Assembly (NCBI GenBank): GCA_020852755.1
Contig: JADZAF010000023.1
Location: 1-45,094, forward strand
DNA: 45,094 nt
Origin: Bryobacterales bacterium
Lineage (GTDB): Bacteria > Acidobacteriota > Terriglobia > Bryobacterales > Bryobacteraceae
Reading direction: 5' to 3'
The notes under the pieces were generated by a model. That model was not told the DNA's origin. It searched no databases and worked only from the letters and a program-made list of their open reading frames with translations. Positions 15,962 through 24,929 of this stretch are shown piece after piece (the first letter of the stretch is position 1; the number at the start of each line of letters is the position of its first letter). Both the position numbers and the translations under genes were made by a program.

Positions 15962-17755
15962 TCAGGGCTTTCGCTGTGCTTCCACGCGGGCGGCCTGGCG
16001 GGCTACCGTTGCGTCCTCGAACAGCGACTGCAGGGAGACGCTCGCGCCGAGTTTGCGCTCCACCTCGGCCACGATCTTCGCCGCCACCAGGGAATGGCCG
16101 CCCAGTTCGACGAAACCGTCGTCCATGCCGACGCCCGCGATCCCCAGGTTCTCCTGCCAGATAGCGGCCAGCTCCTGCTCGACCGGCGTGCGCGGCGCCA
16201 CAAGAGGGGCCTGCCGGCCGAGACGGGCGAGTGCGGCTTCCTCCGCCAGGCGCTTGCGGTCCACTTTGCCGCTGAGCGTGAGGGGGAGAGCGGTCCGCTT
16301 CAGAAAATGCGCCGGCACCATGATGGGCGGCAGGCTCTGGCCCAGAAATTCGCGCAGCTCGGCTGCAGACGGTCCGCCGGGGCCGGCGGTGTAGAAAGCC
16401 ACCAGCTGCTCACCGGATTCGCCAAAACGGTCTACCACGGCCGCCGCCTGGCCCACCGCCCTGTGCTTGATCATCGCGGCCTCAACGTCGCCGAGTTCCA
16501 CCCGTGAGCCCCGTATGCGCACGTGGTTGTCTTTCCGCCCGAGGAACTCCAAAACGCCGTCCGGAAGCCGGCGGACCAGATCGCCGGTGCGGTAGAGACG
16601 GTCGCTGGCCTCGGTGGAGAACGGGTTCGGGATGAAACTCTCGACGGTCAGGTCCGGGCGGTTCCAGTAGCCCTGCGCCAGGCCCGTCCCGCCCAGATAC
16701 AACTCGCCCGTCTCCCCGGGGGCAACCGGCTTCAGCGCGGAGTCCAACACCCAGGCCCGGGTGTCGCAAACGGGCTGCCCGATCGGCACGCGCTCGCCCA
16801 AACTCTGCCCCGCGCGCATGGGGTGGAAAGTGGAAAAGACGCTGACCTCGGTGGGTCCGTAAGCGTTGATCAACACGCCGGGCCAGGACGTTGCGAGAAG
16901 CTTCCGGGCCGCCCGGACGGGCAGGACGTCGCCGCCCACCAGCAACCGGCGCAGGCCGGACAGCCCTTCGAGGCGCTCGGACACCATCAACTGGAACACG
17001 CCCGGGGTGAGGAACAGGGTGGTCACGCGATGTTTCCGCAGGACCTCGGCCAGCGAACGGGCGCAGACCTCCGGCTGCGGGTACAAGACGAGCCGCGCCC
17101 CCTGGCACAGGGCCCCCCAAATCTCCCAGGCGGAGGGATCAAACCCGATGGAACTCACCTGCAACAGCACTTCACCGGGACCCAGCGGGACCAGGTCCTG
17201 GTTCTTGAAGAGACGCAGAATGCCCCGCTGCCGCACGGCCACGCCCTTCGGCTGGCCGGTAGAGCCGGAGGTGTACATGAGGTAGGCCAGGTCATCCGGC
17301 GAGGCTTCGAGCCGCGGGTTGTCGGCGCTGAATCCGGAAGTCGAGAGAGAGTCCAGCGGCAGCACTTCGCACGCAACGCCGCGCAGCCTGTCCACGTAAG
17401 CATCCTGCGTCAGAACGATCCGCGGCCGGGCGTCGGAGATCATGAAGCGCAGCCGCGGGCCGGGTGTGGCGGGATCAAGCGGAACGTAGGCGCCTCCCGC
17501 CTTGAGGATGGCCAGCAGCGCGGTTATCATCGCGGGGGAGCGGTCGACCAGCAGGGCGACGTTGTCTCCCCGTTTCAGGCCGCGTTTCACCAGAAGGTGC
17601 GCGAGAGCGTTTGCGCGGCGGTTGAGTTCACCGTAGGAGAGCGAAACGTCGCGGAACACCAGAGCGATCGCTTCCGGGCGCTGCTGCGCCTGGTTCTCAA
17701 AAAGGGATGCGAGCGTACTTCCGAGCCGGGACGGGGACGGGATGAAGATGGACAT
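15962..17755 (-). CDS. Stand-alone adenylation-carrier (NRPS-like A-T) protein
   Basis: The protein has about 597 residues from ATG 17755 (ATG 17776 is an alternative). The adenylation core motifs appear in order: LTYGEL-like LSYGELN, LKAGGAYVPLD, YTSGSTGQPKGV, FDPSAWEIWGA (keeps the Asp that contacts the alpha-amino group), NAYGPTE, GELYLGG, YRTGD, GRKDNHVRIRG and LTLSGKVDRK. A carrier domain follows, with GGHSL (Ser555) as the phosphopantetheine site. No condensation, thioesterase or reductase domain is present. It would activate an amino acid as AMP ester and load it on itself. It faces a divergent alpha/beta hydrolase across about 100 bp. Confidence 0.93.
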   Translation of the reverse strand: MSIFIPSPSRLGSTLASLFENQAQQRPEAIALVFRDVSLSYGELNRRANALAHLLVKRGLKRGDNVALLVDRSPAMITALLAILKAGGAYVPLDPATPGPRLRFMISDARPRIVLTQDAYVDRLRGVACEVLPLDSLSTSGFSADNPRLEASPDDLAYLMYTSGSTGQPKGVAVRQRGILRLFKNQDLVPLGPGEVLLQVSSIGFDPSAWEIWGALCQGARLVLYPQPEVCARSLAEVLRKHRVTTLFLTPGVFQLMVSERLEGLSGLRRLLVGGDVLPVRAARKLLATSWPGVLINAYGPTEVSVFSTFHPMRAGQSLGERVPIGQPVCDTRAWVLDSALKPVAPGETGELYLGGTGLAQGYWNRPDLTVESFIPNPFSTEASDRLYRTGDLVRRLPDGVLEFLGRKDNHVRIRGSRVELGDVEAAMIKHRAVGQAAAVVDRFGESGEQLVAFYTAGPGGPSAAELREFLGQSLPPIMVPAHFLKRTALPLTLSGKVDRKRLAEEAALARLGRQAPLVAPRTPVEQELAAIWQENLGIAGVGMDDGFVELGGHSLVAAKIVAEVERKLGASVSLQSLFEDATVARQAARVEAQRKP

Positions 17756-17790
17756 GAGCGTTTCCGGAAAGGGCATTGTACCGCGCGGGC

Positions 17791-17820
17791 GGCGCCTGTC
17801 GGCGCTTGTCGGCGCCTGTC
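17791..17820. repeat. Three tandem 10-bp repeats in a divergent promoter region
   Basis: GGCGCCTGTC, GGCGCTTGTC and GGCGCCTGTC follow each other without gap. The 10-bp period equals one helical turn, so a protein could bind the same DNA face three times. They lie between the divergent adenylation-protein and hydrolase genes. Confidence 0.6.
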
Positions 17821-17841
17821 GCACAGCCGCTTCCAACGGAC

Positions 17842-17847
17842 TACGAT
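17842..17847 (+). promoter_or_regulatory. Weak -10 candidate for the hydrolase gene
   Basis: TACGAT lies six bases before ATG 17854, the same geometry as several other genes in the window. No -35 is evident. Confidence 0.3.
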
Positions 17848-17853
17848 CGGAGA

Positions 17854-19098
17854 ATGGCAGAATACCGCAATTTGGACCGTCGCCAGGCGATGGCGGTGAT
17901 CGGAGCATCCGGAGGCAGGCTGGCTGCCGGCGAAGCCGGAGGGCCGCCGCCCGATCAGCCCCGCGACTCGCGTCCCGCGGACGCCGACTCCGGGTCGCTG
18001 CTCCCTGAGATCGAACAACTGGCCGGGCGCGGGGAGCACCCCGATTCCTTCCTGAGCGGGCGCTGGCGTTCCCTGGAGGAGTACCGGACGGAGGGGCGCA
18101 AACGGGTACTGCGCGCCTTCGGGGAGGACCCGGCGCCGGTTTCACCGCGTCCGGAGGTGGTGGACCGCCAGGACCTGGGCGACCTGATTCGCGAGAAGAT
18201 CGTCTTCTCCACCCGGCCCGAATTCCGCGTACCCGCCTACGTCCACATACCCAGGAAAGGGAAGGGACGCCTTCCGGCCATCGTCGATCTGCACTCGCAC
18301 GGCGGTATGTTCATCTTCGGAAAGGAGAAGGTGATCGACTTCGGCACGAATCACCCGGTGATGGTCGAGTACCATCAGCGGAACTACGGGGGGCGCCCGA
18401 CGGCGACGGCCCTCGCGAGGCGCGGGTACGTGGTCATCACCATCGACGCGTTCCCGTTCGGCGAGCGGCGGCTCATGTTGGACGAGGATCTGAAGTACGG
18501 ATGGGACCGTTCCCGTTATTCCGTGGAAGACGTGCAGCATCTGAATGCCGTGTGTCGCCGGAAGGAATCGACGCTGGTGAAGTCGCTGGCCTATGCCGGC
18601 TGGACCTGGCCGGGAATAGTGGCCTGGGACGACATGCGCACGGTCGATTACCTCGTCACCCGGCCGGAGGTCGATCCGGCTCGGATCGGCTGCGTGGGGG
18701 TTTCACTCGGCGGATACCGTTCGCTGCTGCTGGCGGGGCTGGACGACCGCATCGCGGCCGGCTGCGTGGTCGGGTTCATGTCCACCGTGCGCTCCATGAT
18801 CCGGCGGCACATGGACACCCACTCGTTCGTGCATTTCATTCCCGGCGTGCATCGTCGGCTGGATCTGCCGGACGTGGTGGCGCTGCGGGCGCCGAAACCG
18901 CTGCTGGTGCAGCAGTGCAGGAGGGACGCACTCTATCCCCCGGCAGGCATGGAGCAGAGCGTGGCGAAACTTGCCGCCATCTACCGGAAAGCGGGTGCTG
19001 AGGAGGCCTTTACCGGACGGTTCTACGACGTGCCGCACACCTTCAACGTGGCCATGCAGGACGAGGCCTTCGCCTGGTTCGACCGCCATCTGAAATGA
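17854..19098 (+). CDS. Alpha/beta hydrolase (dienelactone hydrolase/acetyl-xylan-esterase-like)
   Basis: The protein has 414 residues from ATG 17854 (GGAGA just before it is too close to be a good ribosome binding site). A degenerate Arg-Arg N-terminus (NLDRRQAMAVIGASGG) may be a weak Tat-like signal, but the hydrophobic stretch is short. The hydrolase part has LPAIVDLHSHGG (oxyanion region), a long lid segment, the nucleophile elbow GVSLGG, an Asp in QCRRDALYPP and a late His in DVPHTFN. Substrate unknown; many relatives are carbohydrate or dienelactone esterases. Divergent from the A-T protein, possibly sharing control through the 10-bp repeats. Confidence 0.82.
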   Translation: MAEYRNLDRRQAMAVIGASGGRLAAGEAGGPPPDQPRDSRPADADSGSLLPEIEQLAGRGEHPDSFLSGRWRSLEEYRTEGRKRVLRAFGEDPAPVSPRPEVVDRQDLGDLIREKIVFSTRPEFRVPAYVHIPRKGKGRLPAIVDLHSHGGMFIFGKEKVIDFGTNHPVMVEYHQRNYGGRPTATALARRGYVVITIDAFPFGERRLMLDEDLKYGWDRSRYSVEDVQHLNAVCRRKESTLVKSLAYAGWTWPGIVAWDDMRTVDYLVTRPEVDPARIGCVGVSLGGYRSLLLAGLDDRIAAGCVVGFMSTVRSMIRRHMDTHSFVHFIPGVHRRLDLPDVVALRAPKPLLVQQCRRDALYPPAGMEQSVAKLAAIYRKAGAEEAFTGRFYDVPHTFNVAMQDEAFAWFDRHLK

Positions 19099-19197
19099 CG
19101 GCAAACGGGACGGCCGGTTTCCCGGGCGGGCGCAGGATCTGCACGTGCACTTTCGGGTTTCCGCAAAGATTGCGGCCGCCTGCGACGGGAGGGCAGT

Positions 19198-21072
19198 ATG
19201 ATCAGAGGCCGGCGGTTGGCCCCGCACGTGCCGCTGCCTCCTGAACCTTGGAAGGAAATGGAATCCGTGAATCAGCGCCTCACCTTTTTCCGGCGGCCGT
19301 TGCGCCAAATCCGCTGGCAGCTCGTGCTTGCCTTTCTCCTTTCCGCACTGGCTTCGATCTTTCTTCTGATCATTTTTGGCGGGCTTCTGGTTGGCATGCT
19401 GGTGCAGCGGGCCGCGGTCAATACCATCGAGCGTCAGGTGGAACTGTTGGCGCGCGTGACTTTGAGCGCAACGGAGCGATCACTTCGCACCCCGGCCGCC
19501 GCCACGGATCACCCGCTGGGCGCCGGGCTGCCTCTGCGAGTCGAGCGCGCAGTGAGTTGCGGCAACGTGGGTCCCGGCGTCATTCCGTCATGGCTGGGAG
19601 ACGGCGGTTTCCACGGAGTAGTTTCCGAGGAGAACCGGGTTCTGGTTAAGGCGGTCGTCCAGGGTCGCGAGGGTTCGTGCCGCGTCGCCTCCATTGGTCG
19701 TATGGCGGTCTCCGCTGAGGTAGCACAAGTTTTGTCCGAAGCTTCCGGGTTGCGGGTCGAGACGCCGGGCCCTCCCCAAGGCAGGTCGCGGCGCTCGGGC
19801 GCCGGGCCGCCGGGAGGCAGGCCCGCTGCAGTTCCGGGAGAACAGAGACAGACACCGCCGGCTCCCAGCTGGCTGGCTCTCCGCCGGATCCTCGGCTGGA
19901 CCGGATCCCGTGGCTCGGAGTATGTGCCCGTGGTGATGACGGCGCATGACTGGCAGAGCGGTGGTCGAGTGGACAAGGTGCTGGTCCGCGTGCAGCCCCG
20001 TTTCGACCTGGCCGTGCGCCAGGCAGCCCAGTACGGGCAACGCAGCGCGGCCTGGGTCTGGCTGCTGCCCGCTATCGGAGTGGTCTTTCTGGCGATTGAA
20101 GTACTTACATTCCGCCTGGTGCTGGGGATCATCCACCGCATCGCCTCCGCGGTCGAAACTCTGGCCGCTGGGGTGCGGCGCATCGGCACGGGGCAACTGG
20201 CCCACCGCGTAGATGTCCAGAGGCCGCAGGAACTGGCTGTTCTCAGCGAGGGCGTCAACCAGATGGCGGCTTCACTCGAGCGGATGATGGAAGAGACGCG
20301 AGCCAAGGCACGCCTGGAGGAGGAAATCCGGCTGGCGGGGGAGACCCAACGGTCACTCTACCCCCGGCAACTGCCCGCCATCCCAGGGGTTGAACTCGCC
20401 GCCCATTGCGAACCGGCGCGGATAGTGAGCGGCGACCTGTACGATGCTATGGAACTGGCGCCCGGCAGGATCGGCCTGCTGTGCGCGGACGTGAGTGGGA
20501 AGGGGATGGCCGCCGCTTTACTCATGTCCAACCTGCAGGCCATCGCCCGGGCCCTCCTTCGTATCCACGGAAACGGACCGGGCGGCGGGGCTGAGATGCC
20601 GCACCCCTGCCGCCTGGTCACTGAAATCAACCGGGACCTCTGGGGACGCATCCCGGACAATCGCTTCGTGACGCTGTTCTGGGCCGAGTACGATTGCGAA
20701 ACAAGCCGGCTGCGTTACACCAACGCGGGACACTGCCCGCCGCTGCTGTTCGATTCCGGAGGAGGTCCGCCGCTACGGTTGGAGACGGGTGGCCTGCCGG
20801 TGGGTCTGTTTCGCGAGGCGTCGTTCAGCCAGGCTGAGCTGCTGCTGGCTCCCGGATCGCTTCTGGTGATCTACACCGACGGTGTTAGCGAAGCGCCCGA
20901 TGCCGGCGGGGAGGAGTTCGGGGAAGAGCGCCTCTCCCGGCACTGTCAGGAGCGTCTGTCTTCCCCCGCCGCCGCCCTAGCCGAGTCAATCCGCAAGGCG
21001 GTGGATGGATGGACTGCAGGGAACGCGCGCGAGGATGATACCACAGTCCTGGTTTTGAAAGCCGCCGGGTAA
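19198..21072 (+). CDS. Membrane-bound SpoIIE-type PP2C phosphatase with HAMP domain
   Basis: The protein has 624 residues from ATG 19198; GGGAGG five bases upstream decides this start over ATG 19258. A transmembrane segment at about 43-70, an extracytoplasmic region of about 210 residues, a second membrane segment at about 283-308, a HAMP linker (about 310-365) and a SpoIIE/RsbU phosphatase domain (about 385-622) follow. Metal-binding motifs include VSGDLYD, CADVSGKGM, NAGHCPP, IYTDGVSEA and REDDTTV. Such proteins dephosphorylate anti-anti-sigma factors in response to external signals. No STAS or anti-sigma gene is adjacent, so the partner is elsewhere. Confidence 0.93.
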   Translation: MIRGRRLAPHVPLPPEPWKEMESVNQRLTFFRRPLRQIRWQLVLAFLLSALASIFLLIIFGGLLVGMLVQRAAVNTIERQVELLARVTLSATERSLRTPAAATDHPLGAGLPLRVERAVSCGNVGPGVIPSWLGDGGFHGVVSEENRVLVKAVVQGREGSCRVASIGRMAVSAEVAQVLSEASGLRVETPGPPQGRSRRSGAGPPGGRPAAVPGEQRQTPPAPSWLALRRILGWTGSRGSEYVPVVMTAHDWQSGGRVDKVLVRVQPRFDLAVRQAAQYGQRSAAWVWLLPAIGVVFLAIEVLTFRLVLGIIHRIASAVETLAAGVRRIGTGQLAHRVDVQRPQELAVLSEGVNQMAASLERMMEETRAKARLEEEIRLAGETQRSLYPRQLPAIPGVELAAHCEPARIVSGDLYDAMELAPGRIGLLCADVSGKGMAAALLMSNLQAIARALLRIHGNGPGGGAEMPHPCRLVTEINRDLWGRIPDNRFVTLFWAEYDCETSRLRYTNAGHCPPLLFDSGGGPPLRLETGGLPVGLFREASFSQAELLLAPGSLLVIYTDGVSEAPDAGGEEFGEERLSRHCQERLSSPAAALAESIRKAVDGWTAGNAREDDTTVLVLKAAG

Positions 21073-21119
21073 TGGTAGTCCCGTATGCGGCTTTCTGATT
21101 CATCTTCCGGATTGTCAGG

Positions 21120-21125
21120 TATGAT
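21120..21125 (+). promoter_or_regulatory. -10 element giving a probable leaderless transcript
   Basis: TATGAT lies six bases before ATG 21132 and no Shine-Dalgarno sequence separates them. Confidence 0.45.
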
Positions 21126-21131
21126 TCACCC

Positions 21132-23156
21132 ATGCGCCAAGCCCTGCTGATCGGCTTTCTCTCCCTCGGCGCGCTGCATGCAGCCGAAAACTACTGCAAC
21201 TGGAAGTACCGGACGGCGATTGAACCGCGCGTGCTGCGCTACGGGCAGCCGGGAACCATCCGGATCACGGCCACATTCGATCCCAAGCCCTCGCGTGTCG
21301 AGGCGGTGTTGAACATCGGCGGCGGGCCGATCCCGGCCCAGCAGGTCTCGCCCGGCGTGTGGGTGGTGGAGTTCCCGGCTCAGGCTGCTTTCAAAGACTA
21401 CAAGCAGGGTGTGGGGCACAACCTGTACGGCTACCTGGAAGAGTACGACGGGGCCAACCTGGCCGGGCGCATCAACCTGAACGCCAACATCCGCGACGAC
21501 ACCATGCCCGACGTGGCCGTCCGGAGCGTGTCGGGAACGGCCGGACAGGCGCAGATGACCCGGCATGTGCTCAACCTGAGGGACGACAACCAGTACCTGT
21601 TCCTGACGAAGAACGTCCCAACCGATTTCGTCCGGCGCTTCTATTCCTACCGGGGCGACGACTTCGATTTCCTGGCCTTTGTGGCCGACGGCATCGGCGG
21701 CGAGAACCGGTACTACATGGGAGTGAGGAACGACACCCGGGGCATCGGCGCCGACCTCATGAACCAGGGCGCCGTTTACGGCAGCGGCAGCCGCCTGCAG
21801 GGCATCGTGCATTTCCCCAACGACAACCTGTTCGACCTGGCCGAGGCGGCGCTGTCCCACGAACTGGGCCACCGCTGGTGCTGCTTCCTGCGATTGCCGT
21901 TCCTGACCAACGAGATCCCCCACTGGCCCATGGGCAGCATCGGGTACGGGATGATGGGGATCAACGTGGGCGGCGCCGGAGGCACTTTTCCGTATGAACT
22001 GACCGCGCAGGACGGCAATTCGTACCGGGCCAGGTTCACCCGCTACCCGGACGAGTTCAATGACCTGGAACTGTACCTGATGGGCCTGCTGCCCGCGGGA
22101 AGAGTGCCCGAGTACTTCGTGTTTCAGAACCAGCAACAGCAGGTCGTCAACGGAACCCTTCAGGGTCCGGTCACGCGCTTCAAAGTGGAGGACGTGATCG
22201 CGAGCGCGGGCCAGCGCTCGCCGGGCGCGGGGAGCGCGCAGACCGATTTCCGCCTGGGCACGGCCGTGCTGAGCCACGGGCGGCTGATGAGCGCCGACGA
22301 GATGGCCTTCTACGAGCACTTCGCGGCGCGGGGCGAGGCCCGGGCGCCGCAGGGGACTTCTTACGCCTGGATGCAGAGTCCGGTGAAGCCGTTCTATTCG
22401 GCCACGCGCGGCCTGGCCACGCTGTCCACCGTGGTCTGCCCGGAGTGCCCCGGCGGGCTGAGCGCCGTCTCGTCGGCCAGTTACCTGCGCGGGGCGGGTC
22501 TGGCTCCCGATTCGATCGCCAGCAGTTTCGGCTTCGGCTTCGGCTCCACCATTCAACTGGCCGGAGGGGCTCCCTTGCCCACCGTCCTGGCCGATACTTC
22601 GGTGATGATCAACAGCCGCACGTGCCCGCTGTTCTTCATTTCTCCGGAGCAGATCAACTTCGTGGTTCCCGGAGACCTTCCCTCCGGCCCGGCTGCGATC
22701 AGGGTAATGCAGCGCGGGCAGGCGATCGCCGAGGGGCAGGTGAACATCGCGCCGGTTTCGCCGGCCCTCTATACGGCCAACGCGAACGGCAGCGGGGTGC
22801 CCGCCGCGCTCGCATGGTTCGTCCCCGGGATCGGGCCGCGGTCGGCGCCGCCCGTGTTTCAGTGCGGGACCAGCGGCTGCGTTCCCGCGCTGCTGGACCT
22901 GGGCGGCGAATCCGATCAGCTCTTCCTGGAGTTGTACGGGACCGGGATCCGCAATCGCACGTCACTGTCCGCCGTCCGGGCGCAGATCGGCGGGGTGGAT
23001 GCGGAGGTGCAGTACGCGGGCGCCAACGGCGGCTTCATCGGGCTCGACCAGGTGAATGTCAAGGTGCCGCGCAGTTTGCTGCACCGCGGCGAAGTGCCGC
23101 TTACGCTCACAGTGGACGGACAGCCGGCCAATCCGGTGACGCTGCGGTTCCGGTAG
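21132..23156 (+). CDS. Secreted metallopeptidase-like protein with TIGR03437 C-terminal domain
   Basis: The protein has 674 residues with a short Sec signal (1-17, GALHAA). An N-terminal beta-rich domain (20-120) is followed by a segment with HELGHRW at about 243-249, the HExxH zinc signature of metallopeptidases, and an M-rich GMMGINVGG loop about 30 residues later. The last 230 residues match the Solibacter TIGR03437 domain (SPEQINFVVPGDLPSG, VNVKVPRSLL). A third zinc ligand is not obvious. It probably acts outside the cell on protein or glycan-bound protein, but no substrate can be assigned. Its last 50 bp overlap the convergent acetyltransferase-like gene. Confidence 0.82.
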   Translation: MRQALLIGFLSLGALHAAENYCNWKYRTAIEPRVLRYGQPGTIRITATFDPKPSRVEAVLNIGGGPIPAQQVSPGVWVVEFPAQAAFKDYKQGVGHNLYGYLEEYDGANLAGRINLNANIRDDTMPDVAVRSVSGTAGQAQMTRHVLNLRDDNQYLFLTKNVPTDFVRRFYSYRGDDFDFLAFVADGIGGENRYYMGVRNDTRGIGADLMNQGAVYGSGSRLQGIVHFPNDNLFDLAEAALSHELGHRWCCFLRLPFLTNEIPHWPMGSIGYGMMGINVGGAGGTFPYELTAQDGNSYRARFTRYPDEFNDLELYLMGLLPAGRVPEYFVFQNQQQQVVNGTLQGPVTRFKVEDVIASAGQRSPGAGSAQTDFRLGTAVLSHGRLMSADEMAFYEHFAARGEARAPQGTSYAWMQSPVKPFYSATRGLATLSTVVCPECPGGLSAVSSASYLRGAGLAPDSIASSFGFGFGSTIQLAGGAPLPTVLADTSVMINSRTCPLFFISPEQINFVVPGDLPSGPAAIRVMQRGQAIAEGQVNIAPVSPALYTANANGSGVPAALAWFVPGIGPRSAPPVFQCGTSGCVPALLDLGGESDQLFLELYGTGIRNRTSLSAVRAQIGGVDAEVQYAGANGGFIGLDQVNVKVPRSLLHRGEVPLTLTVDGQPANPVTLRFR

Positions 23157-24060
23157 AAGCAGGGCCGCGCTGCGATGGCGGCCTCCTGTCAACCGGTGGA
23201 GCGGCCGGTCCGGATGGCGGGGCGAAGGAGTCCGCCAGGCCGCCGCAGCCGGTCCATTCGTCCACTAGGCGCTCGGACAAGCCGATCTCCCGGCACAACG
23301 ACTCGCGCAGTTCCTGCGGTGTCAGCACCCGGCTTCGCACTCCCTCCGCGGTCTTGGAGAACCTCGCGTTGCCCACCAGCACCAGGTTCTCCCCCGGGAG
23401 GTTCCTGCGGGCGTACAAGCGCTGGTTGAACGGGCTTCGCGAGCGGGAATCCTCGTACCGGGCGAGGTAGAAGTCATGGCTGACGGAAACGGGAAGCAGG
23501 CGGCAGGGCAGGTAGCCGCTGCCCGGCGGCGTATGGCTCCAGACCACGTGCGTTGAGTCGTTGAACTCCACCTCGATGCTGAGAACCGGACTGTCCAGAA
23601 CGAAAACGGCCTGATCCAGGGGCAGAGGCGCGTTGGAGAGCAGGGAGGAGTCCACCAGCCACTCCCGGCCTTCGACCGCGACCTTGACGCTGCCGTGGTT
23701 GACAACGCCCAGGTCGCGCATGCAGCCGGAGATGCGCTGCGCCTCGAACCCGAGCGCACGGAGCAACTGGAAAAGGGCATTGCTGGTCGGCCAGCAAGTT
23801 CCGCCGGCCCCGCTGTCCAGCCAGTCCCGGAAGAAGTCCACGGCCCGGGCGCCGGGAAGCGGAAGGTCCGGCGTGGCGCGCAGCGCAATCATCTTACGCA
23901 CATTATCGAAGGGAACCTCGGAACACCAGGCCTGGTAGACGGCGCGGAGACCCGCCAGATCCGGCAAAGGGACTGAACCGAGGCCCAGCCGCTCCAGGAC
24001 GCGGTCTCTCAAACCGGCCGGGATCGCTTCCGTCGACCGGCCGGCGCTGTGCGGGCTCAT
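23107..24060 (-). CDS. Arylamine N-acetyltransferase-like protein
   Basis: The protein has 317 residues from ATG 24060, preceded by GGGGGA. The NAT thiol triad is recognisable: Cys89 in GAGGTCW, His122 in VNHGS and Asp137 in VDSS; the His-Asp spacing of 15 is that of the family. The usual RGGxCxE signature has changed to GAGGTCWPT, losing the Arg and the Glu. Classical NATs move acetyl from acetyl-CoA to arylamines; relatives make amide bonds in antibiotic pathways. The last 45 residues or so are Pro/Arg/Ala-rich and run 50 bp antisense into the neighbouring gene, which suggests an extended, non-conserved tail. Confidence 0.8.
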   Translation of the reverse strand: MSPHSAGRSTEAIPAGLRDRVLERLGLGSVPLPDLAGLRAVYQAWCSEVPFDNVRKMIALRATPDLPLPGARAVDFFRDWLDSGAGGTCWPTSNALFQLLRALGFEAQRISGCMRDLGVVNHGSVKVAVEGREWLVDSSLLSNAPLPLDQAVFVLDSPVLSIEVEFNDSTHVVWSHTPPGSGYLPCRLLPVSVSHDFYLARYEDSRSRSPFNQRLYARRNLPGENLVLVGNARFSKTAEGVRSRVLTPQELRESLCREIGLSERLVDEWTGCGGLADSFAPPSGPAAPPVDRRPPSQRGPASTGTAASPDWPAVRPL

Positions 24061-24161
24061 TTTTCCAATCCCCCTCAGGGGTACACGCGGCAACGGCGTC
24101 CCGGAAAGCTCAACCCGGCGCGGGGCGGAACCGGACGGACCCCACCGGTGTCTACTGGGGC

Positions 24162-24929
24162 ATGCTGGAAGTCCACCGCCTCACCAAGTGCTTCAGCGGC
24201 ATACCGGCGGTGGACCATGTAAGCTTCTCCGTCCGCCCCGGTGAAATCCTGGGCTATCTGGGGCCGAACGGGGCGGGGAAGAGCACCACGGTGAAGATGC
24301 TGACCGGCCTGCTGGAGCCTACCTCCGGCCGCATCGCTTTTCACGGCCGGGACGTTCGCGAGGACCTCAGAGGTTTCCAGCGCAGAATCGGCTATGTGCC
24401 GGAGGAGCCGTACCTCTACACGCATCTGAGCGGCCGTGAGCACCTCCAACTGGCCGGGCGCCTGCGCGGCCTGCCGCGCCGCCTGCTCGAGCCCAAGATG
24501 GACGAGCTGCTTCACCTGGCCGGTCTCTGGGAAGACCGCCATTCGATGCTGGCCGGCTACTCCAAGGGCATGCGGCAGAAGATCCTGCTGCTGGCCGCAC
24601 TGCTGCACGATCCCGAACTGCTGATTCTGGATGAGCCGTTCTCGGGACTGGATGTCGGCGCCGCCATGATCCTGCGCAGCCTGCTCCGGGGACTGGCCGG
24701 GCGCGGGAAGATGCTGCTGTACAGCTCGCACGTGCTGGAGACGGTCGAGAAGCTGTGCCACAACGTCCTGATCCTCAACCGGGGCCGGGTGGTAGCGCAC
24801 GATTCGGTGGCAGGCCTGCGAGAGCTGATGTCGGAATCGTCATTGGAAGCGGTTTTCGCTCACGTCACACAGGCCGAAGACACGGATGCCGCGGCGCGCC
24901 GCATGCTGGCCGTTGTGGCCGTATGCTGA
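24162..24929 (+). CDS. ABC transporter ATP-binding protein
   Basis: The protein has 255 residues. Walker A is GPNGAGKST (34-42), the signature is YSKGM (133-137, a common variant of LSGGQ in ABC-2 exporters), Walker B is LLILDEP (153-159), and the H-loop lies in LYSSHV. It couples ATP hydrolysis to the permease encoded next; the two genes overlap by 7 bp (ATGCTGA). The exporter substrate is unknown. The start has no strong ribosome binding site. Confidence 0.95.
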   Translation: MLEVHRLTKCFSGIPAVDHVSFSVRPGEILGYLGPNGAGKSTTVKMLTGLLEPTSGRIAFHGRDVREDLRGFQRRIGYVPEEPYLYTHLSGREHLQLAGRLRGLPRRLLEPKMDELLHLAGLWEDRHSMLAGYSKGMRQKILLLAALLHDPELLILDEPFSGLDVGAAMILRSLLRGLAGRGKMLLYSSHVLETVEKLCHNVLILNRGRVVAHDSVAGLRELMSESSLEAVFAHVTQAEDTDAAARRMLAVVAVC

